64,000 nt of DNA from Branchinecta lynchi (GCA_023053575.1 JAKZAP010000014.1:16518938-16582937); one strand, 5' to 3'; numbered from the stretch's first letter, positions 22,353 through 33,262 are shown. Notes: a model not told the origin generated them from the sequence alone. Translations and numbers: made by a program.

Positions 22353-23040
22353 TATGGGTGATCTAGACGTCGCTAATCTGGGAATGCTGGTGTCAAACAC
22401 AAATGCATCGGTGCTTTTTTGGTTTTCTTCAGATGCCAACAGCTTCCGGGGGGTTCTTGGTATCCTTATATGTGCTTGCACTGACATAGTTTATTAAATG
22501 GTTCAGTGCAGTGGAGCCGAAATTGCGAAGTTAAACGAGAGTTATAATTATCATAGAGCTACCGACTTTGGCTAATTCATTGGTAGCGGTAGTGGTTCTA
22601 AATGGTCCTTTAATGTAACTAATCAGTTTTAATTGTTTTCGGACATTTTCCAAGCTCGTAACATGTTATTTGTAAGTGTTAAGCTGATTGGATGTAGGCA
22701 GTTAGCTTGAAGTTAAGTATTTCATCCGAAACAAAAAAATAGCGTGAGCAATGGCCCATGAACACCATCTGCAGAATAAATACTTGTGATCTGTCACGCT
22801 TGTGTACCAGCCGTGATAGCTTCTGCCTCCCCCCCCCAAAAAAAAAAAAAAAGAGAGAGGGGAAAAAAGAAGAAACCAAAAAACTTGAAAGTTTTCACCA
22901 ACTTAATCGGGCGTTATTTTTGCAGACAAGGCTAAATAACCAGCAAGAAGTATTTTTCTCGGTAGGTTTAGCCTGGTGTAAAGTTATATCTGATTAGAAA
23001 CACAACCTTTTGATTGAAAATTTAAAAAGATAAGCGTGTG
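22353..23040. other. No feature seen
   Basis: Contains a C/A-rich run (22828-22865), otherwise unassigned intron sequence. Confidence 0.4.
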
Positions 23041-23055
23041 GGATTCCAAACTAGG

Positions 23056-24425
23056 GTATGCTCTCGTCAGCAGTTGCATGCTACGTATTTCACGGAGTTG
23101 CCGCACCAAGGAATTTGCATTAAGTTCTGGAACCGTCGCAGCAAAATCTTGTAAATCCGCGTTCACAAGCATGCCTCGCCAAGCTAAGATGCCCAGGCAC
23201 GTGCTCAGGTGTAGCCATCCACCTAGTTCTAGAGCCTGGAACTCAGTGTCGGACCCAAAATCTGTGCCTAGGTGACGCTAGGCGCGTGCATAGACATCTG
23301 TGCTTGGCCAGGCATGCTTGTGAACGGGGCTTAAGTTGGTAATTTTTGTTCCGCTAGTCACCAAGTCACCCTCGAGGTAGCACCGAAGGGAGTCAGTTTG
23401 GTACACTTTTCATATAACGAGCTTTGGCAAACCTTCTTTACCGATCCGTGTCTTTAGGAAACGTGGCTTTTTCGTAGTATGGGAAAAGTTTCTGAACTCT
23501 TTTCTATCCACCTTACTTTTTTTTATATAATCAGTATCAGTTTTGCTGGGAAAAGGAGAAGCAATTGACCTTGTATACGATTGCAGTGCGTTGAGTACAT
23601 GCGCGGATCCTTTGGTACTAGTTCCTGGGGAAGTTTGGCGAACTCTCGTTAGATTTCTTATCCGGCGAGGAAACAAATAACGATAAGATTTACCATGTCG
23701 TCACTACCGCCTTGAAGGTATCTGCAAATCCAGCGACATTTTTTTCTCCAGAGATGCATAATTCTACTGGTGACCTGTAGTGTCAGTGAGAAGGTGTACT
23801 AACCAATATTTGAACTCGTTTGTACCTTATTTGAGACAGTTAACAAAAACTTGATGAATTTTAAGTAACAAGTTTTTCGCGTAATTTTATCTATTCAGTG
23901 TATTTCAATCCGTTAAGTGGAATGGTTAAGTGGGTTGAGTCAATAAAATATCTATTTAAGTTCTTTTCGCCAGAATCCGGCCGAACGTCGGTCCAACGAG
24001 TAATACACTAACTTTCATTGTCTTATCTCAATCCATTCGGGATTTATCATGTGCAGACAATCAGACTGACTTGTGACAGATGTCTTGACAGACTTAAGTC
24101 TCACCTACATTACGAATTTCAGTAATTAGTCGTTGCAACCCCTGGATTCTTCGACAAGACCTTCGTTGGTAAATTAATATGTCTCTGTTTCCCAAGAAAA
24201 TTATCGTATCAGCAGTTGCATGCTACTTAAAGAATTTGCATTACATTTTGGAACCGTCGCAGCAAAAGCTTTCACGTTGTTAGTTTTTATTCCGCAAGTC
24301 ATCCATCGTGGTAGCTCCGGAGTTGGTCAATTTGACACACTTGTAATGTAATAAGCTTTGGCAAACGTTTGCCGGTCTATGTCTGTTCGAAACAGAGCTT
24401 TTTCGGATTATGGGGAATGTTCTGC
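23056..24425 (+). repeat. Diverged direct repeat pair (about 23056-23490 and 24207-24425)
   Basis: Both units run CAGCAGTTGCATGCTAC, GAATTTGCATTA, TGGAACCGTCGCAGCAAAA, a TTCCGC(T/A)AGTCA word, AGCTTTGGCAAAC and CTTTTTCG. The first unit is interrupted by a 165-bp foldback. They differ at many positions, so the duplication is old. Confidence 0.6.
23161..23325. mobile_element. 165-bp foldback element
   Basis: Perfect 16-bp terminal inverted repeats GTTCACAAGCATGCCT and AGGCATGCTTGTGAAC, with further arm pairing inward (CCAGGCACGTGCTCAGGTG against GCCTAGGTGACGCTAGGCGC). It interrupts a repeat unit whose other copy at 24.2 kb lacks it. No clear TSD. Confidence 0.65.
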
Positions 24426-24962
24426 AGTTTTTCTCTCCCCTTGATACTTTTCACCATAGAGTAGACTCAAATTGTGGGTATTTCGAAACGGAGGTTCATA
24501 TACGGACTGCCTTGACGATTTCAGAAGGTTGAAGTTGTTTAGTAGTCACAATCCACAAACAAATCATATCTTATCACAAAATGCAAACCTGGTCAGTTTT
24601 GGGCCACTATCGTAGCAGCTTCCCTTCGAGTTCGAAGGTCTTCTTTTTTGTCAGCAATATTTGTTGTCAATTTCCTTAATTTGGGTCATATATGACCCCC
24701 CCCCCCCAAGAGAGAGAGGTTAGAAAAATACAAGTCGCAGGGCAATGTGGAATACCGTATCGTATGTTTACAGTTTTCCTACAATAATAATAATTATAAT
24801 ATATTGTGACCCCGTACAAAAAATAAAAGCTGAGTAGAAATAAAATAAACAAAACAAAAATAACAGGAACAAGAAACGAAAGCAAACAGAAAGGCACTGT
24901 GGGCGGGCAGATACTTATAAGTTGACTGGGGTAATTTCCCCCAGTAATTTCCTGGGGTATTT
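24426..24962. other. Probable LINE 3' tail (-) and otherwise unassigned
   Basis: The stretch 24738-24900 is AT-rich with AATAATAATAATTATAATA and looks like a retroelement tail; no coding remains. Confidence 0.3.
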
Positions 24963-25010
24963 TCGAGGGGTTGCTCACTCCCAAAAACGATGTACACCAA
25001 GTGGCGCGTG

Positions 25011-25259
25011 CCGCGGTGCCGAGCCGGTGCCGCGGTGCCGTGTCGGTGCCGTGCCGGTGCCGCGGTGCCGAGCCGGTGCCGCGGTGCCGTGCCGGTGCCG
25101 CGGTGCCGAGCCGGTGCCGTGCCGGTGCCGAGCCGGTGCCGAGCCGGTGCCGCGGTGCCGTGCCGGTGCCGTGCCGGTGCCGCGGTGCCGTGTCGGTGCC
25201 GAGCCGGTGCCGTGTCGGTGCCGAGCCGGTGCCGTGCCGGTGCCAAGCCGGTGCCGAGG
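25011..25259 (+). repeat. GTGCCG minisatellite, array 1
   Basis: About 250 bp built from GGTGCCGTGCC, GGTGCCGAGCC and GGTGCCGCG words in units of 9-12 bp. All units are close to multiples of three, so all three + frames stay open and encode Arg/Cys/Ala/Val/Pro repeats; these are not genes. The left flank contains GAGGGGTTGCTCACTC and GATGTACACC. Confidence 0.85.
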
Positions 25260-25370
25260 TTTTTTTTACTTCAAATTACAGTATTGTGATAAAGCACGAT
25301 TTCTGATGTACATGTAAACAAATTTCATCAGATATTGGCCGAGAATGAAGTCGGCAATGTGTGTTGAATA

Positions 25371-25403
25371 CAAGAGCTAGCAGCTCATATGGTACTTGCA
25401 AGG
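25371..25403 (-). mobile_element. Family E 3' terminus only
   Basis: ACAAGAGCTAGCAGCTCATA, then TGGTACTTGCAAGG, is the reverse complement of the family E end (CAAGTGCCATATGAGCT, hairpin, CTCTTGT). Confidence 0.5.
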
Positions 25404-25645
25404 CTGGGTCAGAGGATGAAATTTAGGAATTTGTAAATTCTTGGGTTTCTTGTGTTTAATTATAAGCCATACCCTTGAAATAAGAATGATTGTGGGCCCT
25501 TGGAAATCAAGAGAATGATCTGGTGAAAAGTATTTTATTTTTGCACTTTAAGGGCACTAGAAATTCATGTGAAAGCAAAACCCTTTAGGCAAAAGTGACT
25601 ATGGGCTCATGGGGATCACGTAGTTGTATATTTTGCTCAAACTAA

Positions 25646-26027
25646 TGCAACCTATAATACTAATGCAACCTACTTCCGTAATCATTACATATATTTCTAA
25701 ACCCGGAGACCCACGTTTCGTGCGGTACATTCTAACCCCTCTAACAAAACCTCGCTGATTTTCTCACTTGCCGTGTTTTGCTACCTTCGATGTGTATCAC
25801 GCTGTCGACGGTTCGAGACGGTTGCGCGACGGTTGTCTGCGAGAATTTTTTCCATCAGGAAAATCGGTTATGCAAATTGTTTCCCTGTTTCGCTAGAAGT
25901 CAACGGGTCTCGGAAAAGGCTTAAAACAGCCAAAACAGTTAGTTATTTATTGAAAGCACAGCATAGTTAAAGTATTCAAATACTTTAAAATACTGTAAGT
26001 TGAAGAGTGATTAGTGCGAGGGGTCCT
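25646..26027 (+). mobile_element. Family B MITE, copy 3 (5' truncated)
   Basis: The right end GTGCGAGGGGTCCT is followed by TTAA (26028-26031) and GGGAGCTGGAAATTCAT. Related sequences without the MITE at 25549 and 54708 read CTTTAAGGGC-CTAGAAATTCAT, so the empty site contains TTAA. Confidence 0.75.
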
Positions 26028-26631
26028 TTAAGGGAGCTGGAAATTCATCTTGAAGCAAAACCCTTGTTTCACAAATAATCATGGGCTCATGGGGATCATG
26101 AAAATATATGTTTTGCTCCAAAGTATTTTCTGTACTTTGTGGTTATGATGAGTACTTTAAGGAATGTGGTTGGCTCTATAAAAGAATTTATGAACCAATC
26201 TTTTCCTTCCTTGACTACCTACTTAGGCTAACTGGTACATATATTTAGCCACAGCAAGTGCATGAAAATGGCAAAGTTCGAAGCACGAACGTTCAAATAA
26301 GCATACCTCTATTGCACTCCCAGAGTGTCTGATGGGGAAATTGACTTTTTCCAAGTTAAATATGCCTGCCAAGTATCATTCTTAGCACACTCTACAAATA
26401 TAAAAAAAAGATTGGTCGCCACTGAATTACCTTCACCAGAAGCAAAATATACTGAAGCTGACTCAAGTTTTGGGCGATATTCGATACCGATATCGATATA
26501 TCCATGTATCGGACAAAATATCGATATCGAAAGTAAATATCGATATCGATAACGATATTTGTTCATTCGTAAAGATTGCAATTAATCCAACATAACCCAC
26601 ACTTATATATACGAAATTGGAGCAATGTGTA
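25646..26631. repeat. 986-bp segmental duplication, unit 1
   Basis: Matches 27468-28453 at a constant offset of 1822 bp with about five differences by eye and no net indel. It contains a left-truncated family B MITE (to 26027), then unique sequence, then a TATCGATA-rich stretch at 26470-26560. The boundary words are TAATACTAATGCAACC and GGAGCAATGTGTA. Confidence 0.85.
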
Positions 26632-27451
26632 CGCCAAATAACAAATCTAGGCCGCATAAACTCGGCACTGTCGAATTTGCATCTCATTCGGTCCATCCGT
26701 TTGTTTTTTGTGCATGTCAAAAGTCCCCCCCACCCCCAATTCCCCTAATCGTGGTCGCATGTGGTTCGAACGCATGTTTTACATGTCGAGGCCGTCGATT
26801 CGTACCACCCATGAAGTTTCACTCGAATCAGACCACTCGTTCGCAATTTATAGAAGTCAATTTCCATATTTCTCTTCTCTTGCTCCCCGAAAAATGCTCG
26901 GATCTAGGAACGGAAGTTTCCGGGGGTATGTTGTGTCAGGTTCTTAAGTCTAGATAATTCGGGTCACTAATATGCCTGCAAAGTTTCGTTGTCGTTTTAC
27001 ATCTGGAACTATTCTAACTCACGACTACCGGAATTCCAGGAAACCCCCTCCAACTCCCCCCACAGTGCCCCGAAACCATCTGGTTCCGTCATTTTCATCT
27101 AGGCCTAATGCTTGTTCCATCCATTAAGTTTCGTCCCAATCCCTCTGCTTTTATAGTTTCTTGAGTTTTCCACCACCCCCCCCCATCCCCACAGGTATCG
27201 GACCCGACCGGGACGTGACACTGAACGTCCGAGGCGATAGCTCACCAGACAAGTTTCATTCAAATCCGATCACCCGTTCAAAAGTTATGCACGCCACTAG
27301 ATTCCGGACCCCCCATCCACCCACTCCCCCCACGATGGTCGGGTCGGGGAAACGGCTGTTCTCAAGTCAATCTGTTCGGATCCCTGACATACCTGCCAAG
27401 TTTCATCGCCCTAGGACATCAGGAAGTATGCCGAACTCGCGGGATCGCTAG
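26632..27451 (-). mobile_element. Family E fragment at the duplication junction
   Basis: The reverse complement follows 15115-15930 closely (for example TTGCGAACGAGTGGTCTGAT, CGTTCGAACCACATGCGACC). It lacks both element ends and lies exactly between the two 986-bp units, with GAAATCAACCTATAATATGC joining it to unit 2. Confidence 0.8.
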
Positions 27452-27467
27452 AAATCAACCTATAATA

Positions 27468-27849
27468 TGCAACCTGTAATACTAATGCAACCTACTTCCG
27501 TAATCATTACATATATTTCTAAACCCGGAGATCCACGTTTCGTGCGGTACATTCTAACCCCTCTAACAAAACCTCGCTGATTTTCTCACTTGCCGTGTTT
27601 TGCTACCTTCGATGTGTATCACGCTGTCGACGGTTCGAGACGGTTGCGCGACGGTTGTCTGCGAGAATTTTTTCCATCAGGAAAATCGGTTATGCAAATT
27701 GTTTCCCTGTTTCGCTAGAAGTCAACGGGTCTCGGAAAAGGCTTAAAACAGCCAAAACAGTTAGTTATTTATTGAAAGCACAGCATAGTTAAAGTATTCA
27801 AATACTTTTAAATACTGTAAGTTGAAGAGTGATTAGTGCGAGGGGTCCT
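27468..27849 (+). mobile_element. Family B MITE, copy 4 (5' truncated)
   Basis: Duplicate of the copy in unit 1; ends GTGCGAGGGGTCCT before TTAA (27850-27853). Confidence 0.75.
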
Positions 27850-28453
27850 TTAAGGGAGCTGGAAATTCATTTTGAAGCAAAACCCTTGTTTCACAAATAA
27901 TCATGGGCTCATGGGGATCATGAAAATATATGTTTTGCTCCAAAGTATTTTCTGTACTTTGTGGTTATGATGAGTACTTTAAGGAATGTGGTTGGCTCTA
28001 TAAAAGAATTTATGAACCAATCTTTTCCTTCCTTGACTACCTACTTAGGCTAACTGGTACATATATTTAGCCACAGCAAGTGAATGAAAATGGCAAAGTT
28101 CGAAGCACGAACGTTCAAATAAGCATACCTCTATTGCACTCCCAGAGTGTCTGATGGGGAAATTGACTTTTTCCAAGTTAAATATGCCTGCCAAGTATCA
28201 TTCTTAGCACACTCTACAAATATAAAAAAAAGATTGGTCGCCACTGAATTACCTTCACCAGAAGCAAAATATACTGAAGCTGACTCAAGTTTTGGGCGAT
28301 ATTCGATACCGATATCGATATATCCATGTATCGGACAAAATATCGATATCGAAAGTAAATATCGATATCGATAACGATATTTGTTCATTCGTAAAGATTG
28401 CAATTAATCCAACATAACCCACACTTATATATACGAAATTGGAGCAATGTGTA
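27468..28453. repeat. 986-bp segmental duplication, unit 2
   Basis: Near-identical to 25646-26631. The sequence after it (TTCCGCAATTCCTTTC) looks like the native continuation because a diverged older repeat of the same end occurs at 28595-28700. It includes family B copy 4 (27468-27849). Confidence 0.85.
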
Positions 28454-28890
28454 TTCCGCAATTCCTTTCTTATTCATCCGGAGTTCGAGATGATCCAGTA
28501 TGCGATATATCGGATATCGATCGATCGATATATCGCACCAAATATCGATATCGAAACGTAAATATCGCTATCGAAAACGATATTTGTTCATCGTAATTAT
28601 TGTAAATAATCCGAACTAACCTACACTTATATATCCGAAATTGGACAATATGTTTTCCCTAATTCATTTCTCATTTATTCTGAGTTTGAAATGATCCAAG
28701 ATGCTATTTAATGAAAATTTGGTTCTTAGATTTTGGCGAAACGAAGCATGGTAAGCAAATATCAATATCGATTATCGAATATCGAAAGTGCAAATATCGA
28801 TATATCGATTGTTGAATATCGAAAGCGGAAATATCGATATATCGATTATCTAATATCGAAAGTGAAAATATCGATATATCGAAAAATCCA
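28290..28890. repeat. TATCGATA-rich satellite
   Basis: Two ~200-bp units (about 28300-28500 and 28500-28700) share a CGATATCGATA cluster followed by AACGATATTTGTTCAT and ACTTATATAT-CGAAATTGGA. From about 28755 a shorter ~40-bp unit (ATATCGAAAGTG-AAATATCGATATATCGAT) repeats at least three times. The palindrome TATCGATA/ATCGAT is the common core. Confidence 0.75.
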
Positions 28891-29099
28891 AGTATCGCCA
28901 AGCACCAGTACCAAACCATGGTTGACCACTTTGCGCATTTGGTCAACAGCATCTCCTCATATCTAGTTCAGCTTCTTCTTCGGTTGCATGTTTTCAATAA
29001 AGCTTTCATCCAAGTACCTTCGTTATTGGGCGCCAGATACCAGATACCAGATGGCGAAAAGTAATCTACAGAAAATTTGTCCGTGGCCGGAAAAATTGT

Positions 29100-29366
29100 C
29101 GCCGGTGCCGTGCGGTGCCGTGCCGGTGCCGTGCGGTGCCGTGCCGGTGCCGTGCCGGTGCCGTGCGGTGCCGTGCCGGTGCCGAGCTGGTGCCGCGGTG
29201 TTGCGCCGTTGCCGTGCCTTTGCCGTGCCGGTGCCGCGGTGCCGTGCCGGTGCCGCGGTGCCGTGCCGGTGCCGTGCCGGTGCCGCGGTGCCGTGCCGGT
29301 GCCGTGCCGGTGCCGCGGTGCCGTGCCGGTGCCGTGCCGGTGCCGTGTCGGTGCCGTGTCGAGGTG
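29100..29366 (+). repeat. GTGCCG minisatellite, array 2
   Basis: Same unit vocabulary and same strand as 25011-25259 (GGTGCCGTGCC, GGTGCCGCG), with some GTTGCGCCGTT variants near 29198. The right flank GAGGTGTACACC then GAGTGAGCAACCCCTCG is the inverted form of the left flank of array 1. All reading frames are open for the trivial reason of period 3; not coding. Confidence 0.85.
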
Positions 29367-29399
29367 TACACCGGTGGCGGAGAGTGAGCAACCCCTCGG

Positions 29400-30451
29400 G
29401 TATTTTATTTTACAGTTTGTTCTTACTATTTTAGAGAGTGTCCATCTCCTTTCCCACTTTACATGAAGATAACCCGAGCGATGGTGCTTCTTTTACTCCA
29501 TTGATATATGAGAGATTTCAAGCTAACGTTTGATTTGTGTTTGGTCTTTCTTTTCTGAAACGTGGTTGGAGACTGTCACTGCGGCTTAAATGGGTCTCAA
29601 GCCCAAGCAAGTAAATGTGACGCAGTGTTCAAAATTTGAAAGCAAACTGAAGAATTGTAGTTTCGTCTAAGTTAGACAATGGTGGTATTCTAAGAGATAA
29701 AGAAGAATGTTTAAATAATTTAATGCAATGTTTTCCCTTTGAGCTAATAAATAGCTGTTCCTCTTTGTGCTTGAAATGTTCCAACTGATATTCTTGAAAG
29801 TTTAGATCTAGGCAATGGCTAGCGCGATGCTTTGTATTCGGTTTCGGCTGTAAATATTTTAGGAGCAAGATCAAGGAATTGAAAAACGATCTGTAACCCG
29901 TTATCGGGAACTCAGTTTGAGTCCTCCGCTGCAAAACCAAAATCAGTCAGAAAGCGGAAAAATCTCCAGCGTGTCAACGACCCAATCCAGCAGTAAAAAG
30001 AGAAGCTGTGCCCAAAATTAAATCTGAGCACCAACTTTGACTTCAAGCACTAAGTACGAGTAAACTCATAGAAAATCGTATACTTATAGTTTCTAGAATC
30101 TTTATTTATTTTATCGCAGGTTAACTTTTCTAGTACGAATTTTGAGCCTGAAGAGTACCCTTGCCAAGAAGGGACGAAATACGGCTCGAATAAAGTCAGC
30201 TGATGTATCCGATTAGTGCAGGCAACTACTCAGTCTGATGTTGCGGGCTATTTTTCTCTCGATTGATTCCGGTTCCCTGAAATCTACCAACCCCAACTTC
30301 ATCGTACAAATATTAATAATAGCTAAAGCGTCTAAGACAGACAGTTTGCCTAAAATTGTGTATACTGTTTTAGTAACAGGTGTAACAGTTTATTTGTGTG
30401 GTGGTCATATTTATTCAATCTTGTACGGCCTTTTGGCTGACTAAAAAGGTT
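29400..30451. other. Mostly unassigned; family A fragment at 30150-30235
   Basis: GAGCCTGAAGAGTACCCTTG, then CCAAGAAGGGACGAAATACG and AGCTGATGTATCCG, match the family A body on the + strand. No TSD was identified for it. The remainder shows nothing recognisable. Confidence 0.45.
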
Positions 30452-30462
30452 CAGGCTTTTTA

Positions 30463-32182
30463 CATTTATTCAAACAATGTTTACAACGGCTACGTCAGCT
30501 ACGATTTTTCATCAGCTGCAATTTTCTATTTTCCAAGAGGTAAGCAATATTTTTGGGATCCCAAAACGTAAGTGGAGGGATACCTATGACATCGCAAAAG
30601 TTGTCCGTCTGTCCGTCCGTCCGTCCGTCTGTAAGCACGATAACTCTCGAAGGGAATGAGATATTTTGATGAAACTTGGTGAGAAGGTTCGTTGGGTCGT
30701 CGGACCAGTCAAGTTCGTAGATGGGCTTTGTAGCTCTATATTTAGGGGTGGGGGAGGGGATTGAAATTAAGGGACAAACAAAATATTTTGAAACAGCTAA
30801 TGTGATTATGTGGGTAAATAATGTGTTATGTTGTGTATTATGGGGTAAGAAGACATGCTGAACACGATGGTGAAAACCATTTTGTCATCGGACAAGTAGT
30901 TCGCCCGGAATCCGGCCAAAACCGGAAAGTTTGTTGAAAGTAAAAGTTTTATTTGAAGTTGATTAGATGTTCGATTTAGGGGTAGGAAGACATGCTGAAG
31001 ACGATGGTGAAAATTATTTTCTCGACGGACAAGTATTTCGCCCGGAATCCGGCCCAAACCGGAAAGTTTGTTGAAATTAAAAGTTTTATTTGAAATTGAT
31101 TAGATGTTCGATTTAGGGGTAGGAAGACATGCTGAAGACGATGGTGAAAACTATTTTCTCGATGGACAAGTATTTCGCCCGGAATCCGGCCCAAACCGGA
31201 AAGTTTGTTGAAAGTAAAAGTTTTATTTGAAGTTGATTAAATGTTCGATTTAGAGGTAGGGAGACATGCTGAAGACGATGGTGAAAACTATTTTCTCGAC
31301 GGACAAGTATTTCGACCGGAATCCGGCCCAAACCGGAAAGTTTGTCAAAATTAAAAGTTTAATTTGGATTTGATTGGATGTTCGATTTAGGGCAAGAATA
31401 CATGCTGAACACTTATGTGAAAACAAGTTTCTACCCGGACATGTAGTTCGTCCGGAATCCGGCCAAAACCGGAAAACTGTTGGAAGTCAAAGTTTTATTT
31501 CTAGTTGATTAGATAAGCGATTTAGGGGTAAGAAGAGATGCTGAGTCCCTGTGTGACAATCGTATTTTACCCGGACATATAGTTCGACCGGAATCCGGCT
31601 GGAATCGGAAAATTTGTTATAAGCTAAATTTCTATTTGAAGTTGATTAGATGTTCATTACTGGGGAAAGAAGATACCCTGATTTCGTCTTTGAGCTTTCT
31701 TTTTTCGCCGGACAAGTAGTTCTGGAGTTCGGCCGGAACCGGGAAATTGGCAGAAGTGGCAGGAAGTTTTCGTCAAAACAGATATGACTTATAGGGGTAA
31801 ACACACATGCTGAATCCAAATCTGAACTTGGTTTTCTCAGGTGATTAGCTATTTGGCCTTAATCTGTTTCTGAATTTTAATTGTGAAAATGTTCAAGGAG
31901 TCTGGCGAAGACTGGATCTGGCTAAGACAAGACCCAGTTGTCTGGATCAGATATTGAATTTTTGGGATCCCATCGAAACCTTTGGTCTTGTTTTTAGGAG
32001 AGGACAGAACCTCTAAAGGGGTGAACACGCCCGCCAAGAAATCATACCCGAGGAAAACTCTTTTTGAATGACAGTGAAAAAAAAAAAAAAAAATGCTGAT
32101 GAAAAATCGTAGCTGACGTAGCCGTTGTAAACATTGTTTGAATAAATGTTTCAAAGTCAGCTTGGGCTCAAAGAATATTTAT
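30463..32182 (+). mobile_element. Family A foldback retroelement, copy 3, interrupted by family F
   Basis: 11-bp TSD CAGGCTTTTTA at 30452-30462 and 32183-32193. The left arm on the - strand is about 30463-30530 (ATTCAAACAATGTTTACAAC, GCTACGTCAGCTACGATTTT); the right arm on the + strand is about 32094-32182 (CGTAGCTGACGTAGCCGTTG, CATTGTTTGAATAAATG, CAGCTTGGGCTCAAAGAATA). Excluding the F element the insertion is about 280 bp. Confidence 0.8.
30550..31993 (+). mobile_element. Family F element, copy 3, with 137-bp tandem modules
   Basis: The most complete F copy. Palindromic start TTTTTGGGATCCCAAAACG, AAGTGGAGGGATACC, (GTCC)n near 30605-30630, then CTCGAAGGGAATGAGATA-TTTTGATGAAACTTGG. GACATGCTGAA recurs at 30852, 30989, 31126 and 31263 (exact 137-bp steps), then in more diverged modules to about 31800. 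Each carries GCCCGGAATCCGGCC and TTTATTTGAAGTTGATTAG. It ends TTTGGGATCCCATCGAAACC, TTTGGTCTTGTTT. Confidence 0.85.
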
Positions 32183-32193
32183 CAGGCTTTTTA

Positions 32194-32555
32194 ATTTAAA
32201 TAAATGAAACAATATAAATTGATAACTGTGAGGGCCGGTTAAACGTTAACGGCAAACGTTATTATTTTACTCTGAATATGCTAACATTGAAAATAAGATG
32301 CCCAGTTTGTTTCTTTTCGGTTGCAAGAATACGACCCGGCTCCATGAAACAATAAACTTCAGGATGAACATTTATACCCGAGGAGGAATTAGTTGAATTT
32401 GAGGGGATGAATTTTTGAGATATGAGTTTTGAAAGGGACAGGTCTTAGCGCCATAAATGACCAGTCTCGGAAAATTTACAAATGTGTGAATCAACGAGAC
32501 ATTAATGTTATATTCTAACAACTTGCAACTTCTGAATACTTATAAGCTTCGATGC
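32194..32555. other. No feature seen
   Basis: Unassigned intron sequence between two family F elements. Confidence 0.4.
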
Positions 32556-33138
32556 TTTGTGGGATCCGAAAACGTAAGTGGAGGAATGCCTATGACATCG
32601 CAAAAGCTCGACGTTTAGGGGTGGGGGAATTTAAGTTTAAGGGGCAAACAAAATGTTTTTAAAAAGCTAATGAGGTAGTCGATTAAGGAGTAGAAGACAT
32701 GGTGAACACGATTATGAAAACTATTTTCTCGGTGGGCAAGTTGTTCGCCCGGAATCCGGCTGACACCGGAAAATTTGGTATAGGTTAAAGTTTTATTTGA
32801 AGTTCATTAAATGTTCGATGTAGGCGTAAGGAGATACGCCGAATTCGTTTTTGAGCTTTATCTTTTTCCGGACAAGCACTTAGCCTGGAAATATCGCGTG
32901 GTAGAAGTAAGGCAGGAAATTTTTGATCAGTTTCGGGGTTATAGGGGTAAACACATACGCTGAATCCATATCTGGACTTGGTTTTCTCAGATGATTTGCC
33001 ATTTGGCCTTAACCTGTTTCAAAATTTTAATAGTAAAACTGGTCAAGGGGTCTGGCGAAGACTGGATGTGGCGAAGACAAATAATTGTCTGTATCGAATA
33101 TTACATTTTTGGGATCACGTCGAAACCTTTGGTCGTGC
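32556..33138 (+). mobile_element. Family F element, copy 4 (shortened)
   Basis: Starts TTTGTGGGATCCGAAAACG, lacks the microsatellite, keeps GTGGGGG...AAGGGGCAAACAAAATG and two or three CCCGGAATCCGGC modules, and ends TTTTTGGGATCACGTCGAAA-CCTTTGGTCGTG. Confidence 0.75.
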
Positions 33139-33262
33139 TAGGGACTGACTCTGTTTGAGAACCTAGTACTTATCATGATGGTCACACCTTATTCGGGTTG
33201 GATATTGAGTCTGACACGGCTGGAAGCCCCACAGCTTAGTTCATTACATTACAAACCTTACC

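Noticed and set aside
22605..22615. Family B end (GGTCCTTTAA)
   Set aside because: Only the 10-bp terminus matches; the adjoining sequence shows no B homology, so chance is likely.
24794..25317. Long Arg/His/Gly or Cys/Ala/Val/Pro ORFs over the minisatellites (also 28988-29466)
   Set aside because: All frames are open because the repeat period is a multiple of three; the ORFs start and stop at the array edges.
30852..31400. CRISPR-like array because of regular 137-bp repeats
   Set aside because: The units are almost fully repeated without unique spacers and belong to a dispersed transposon family in animal DNA.
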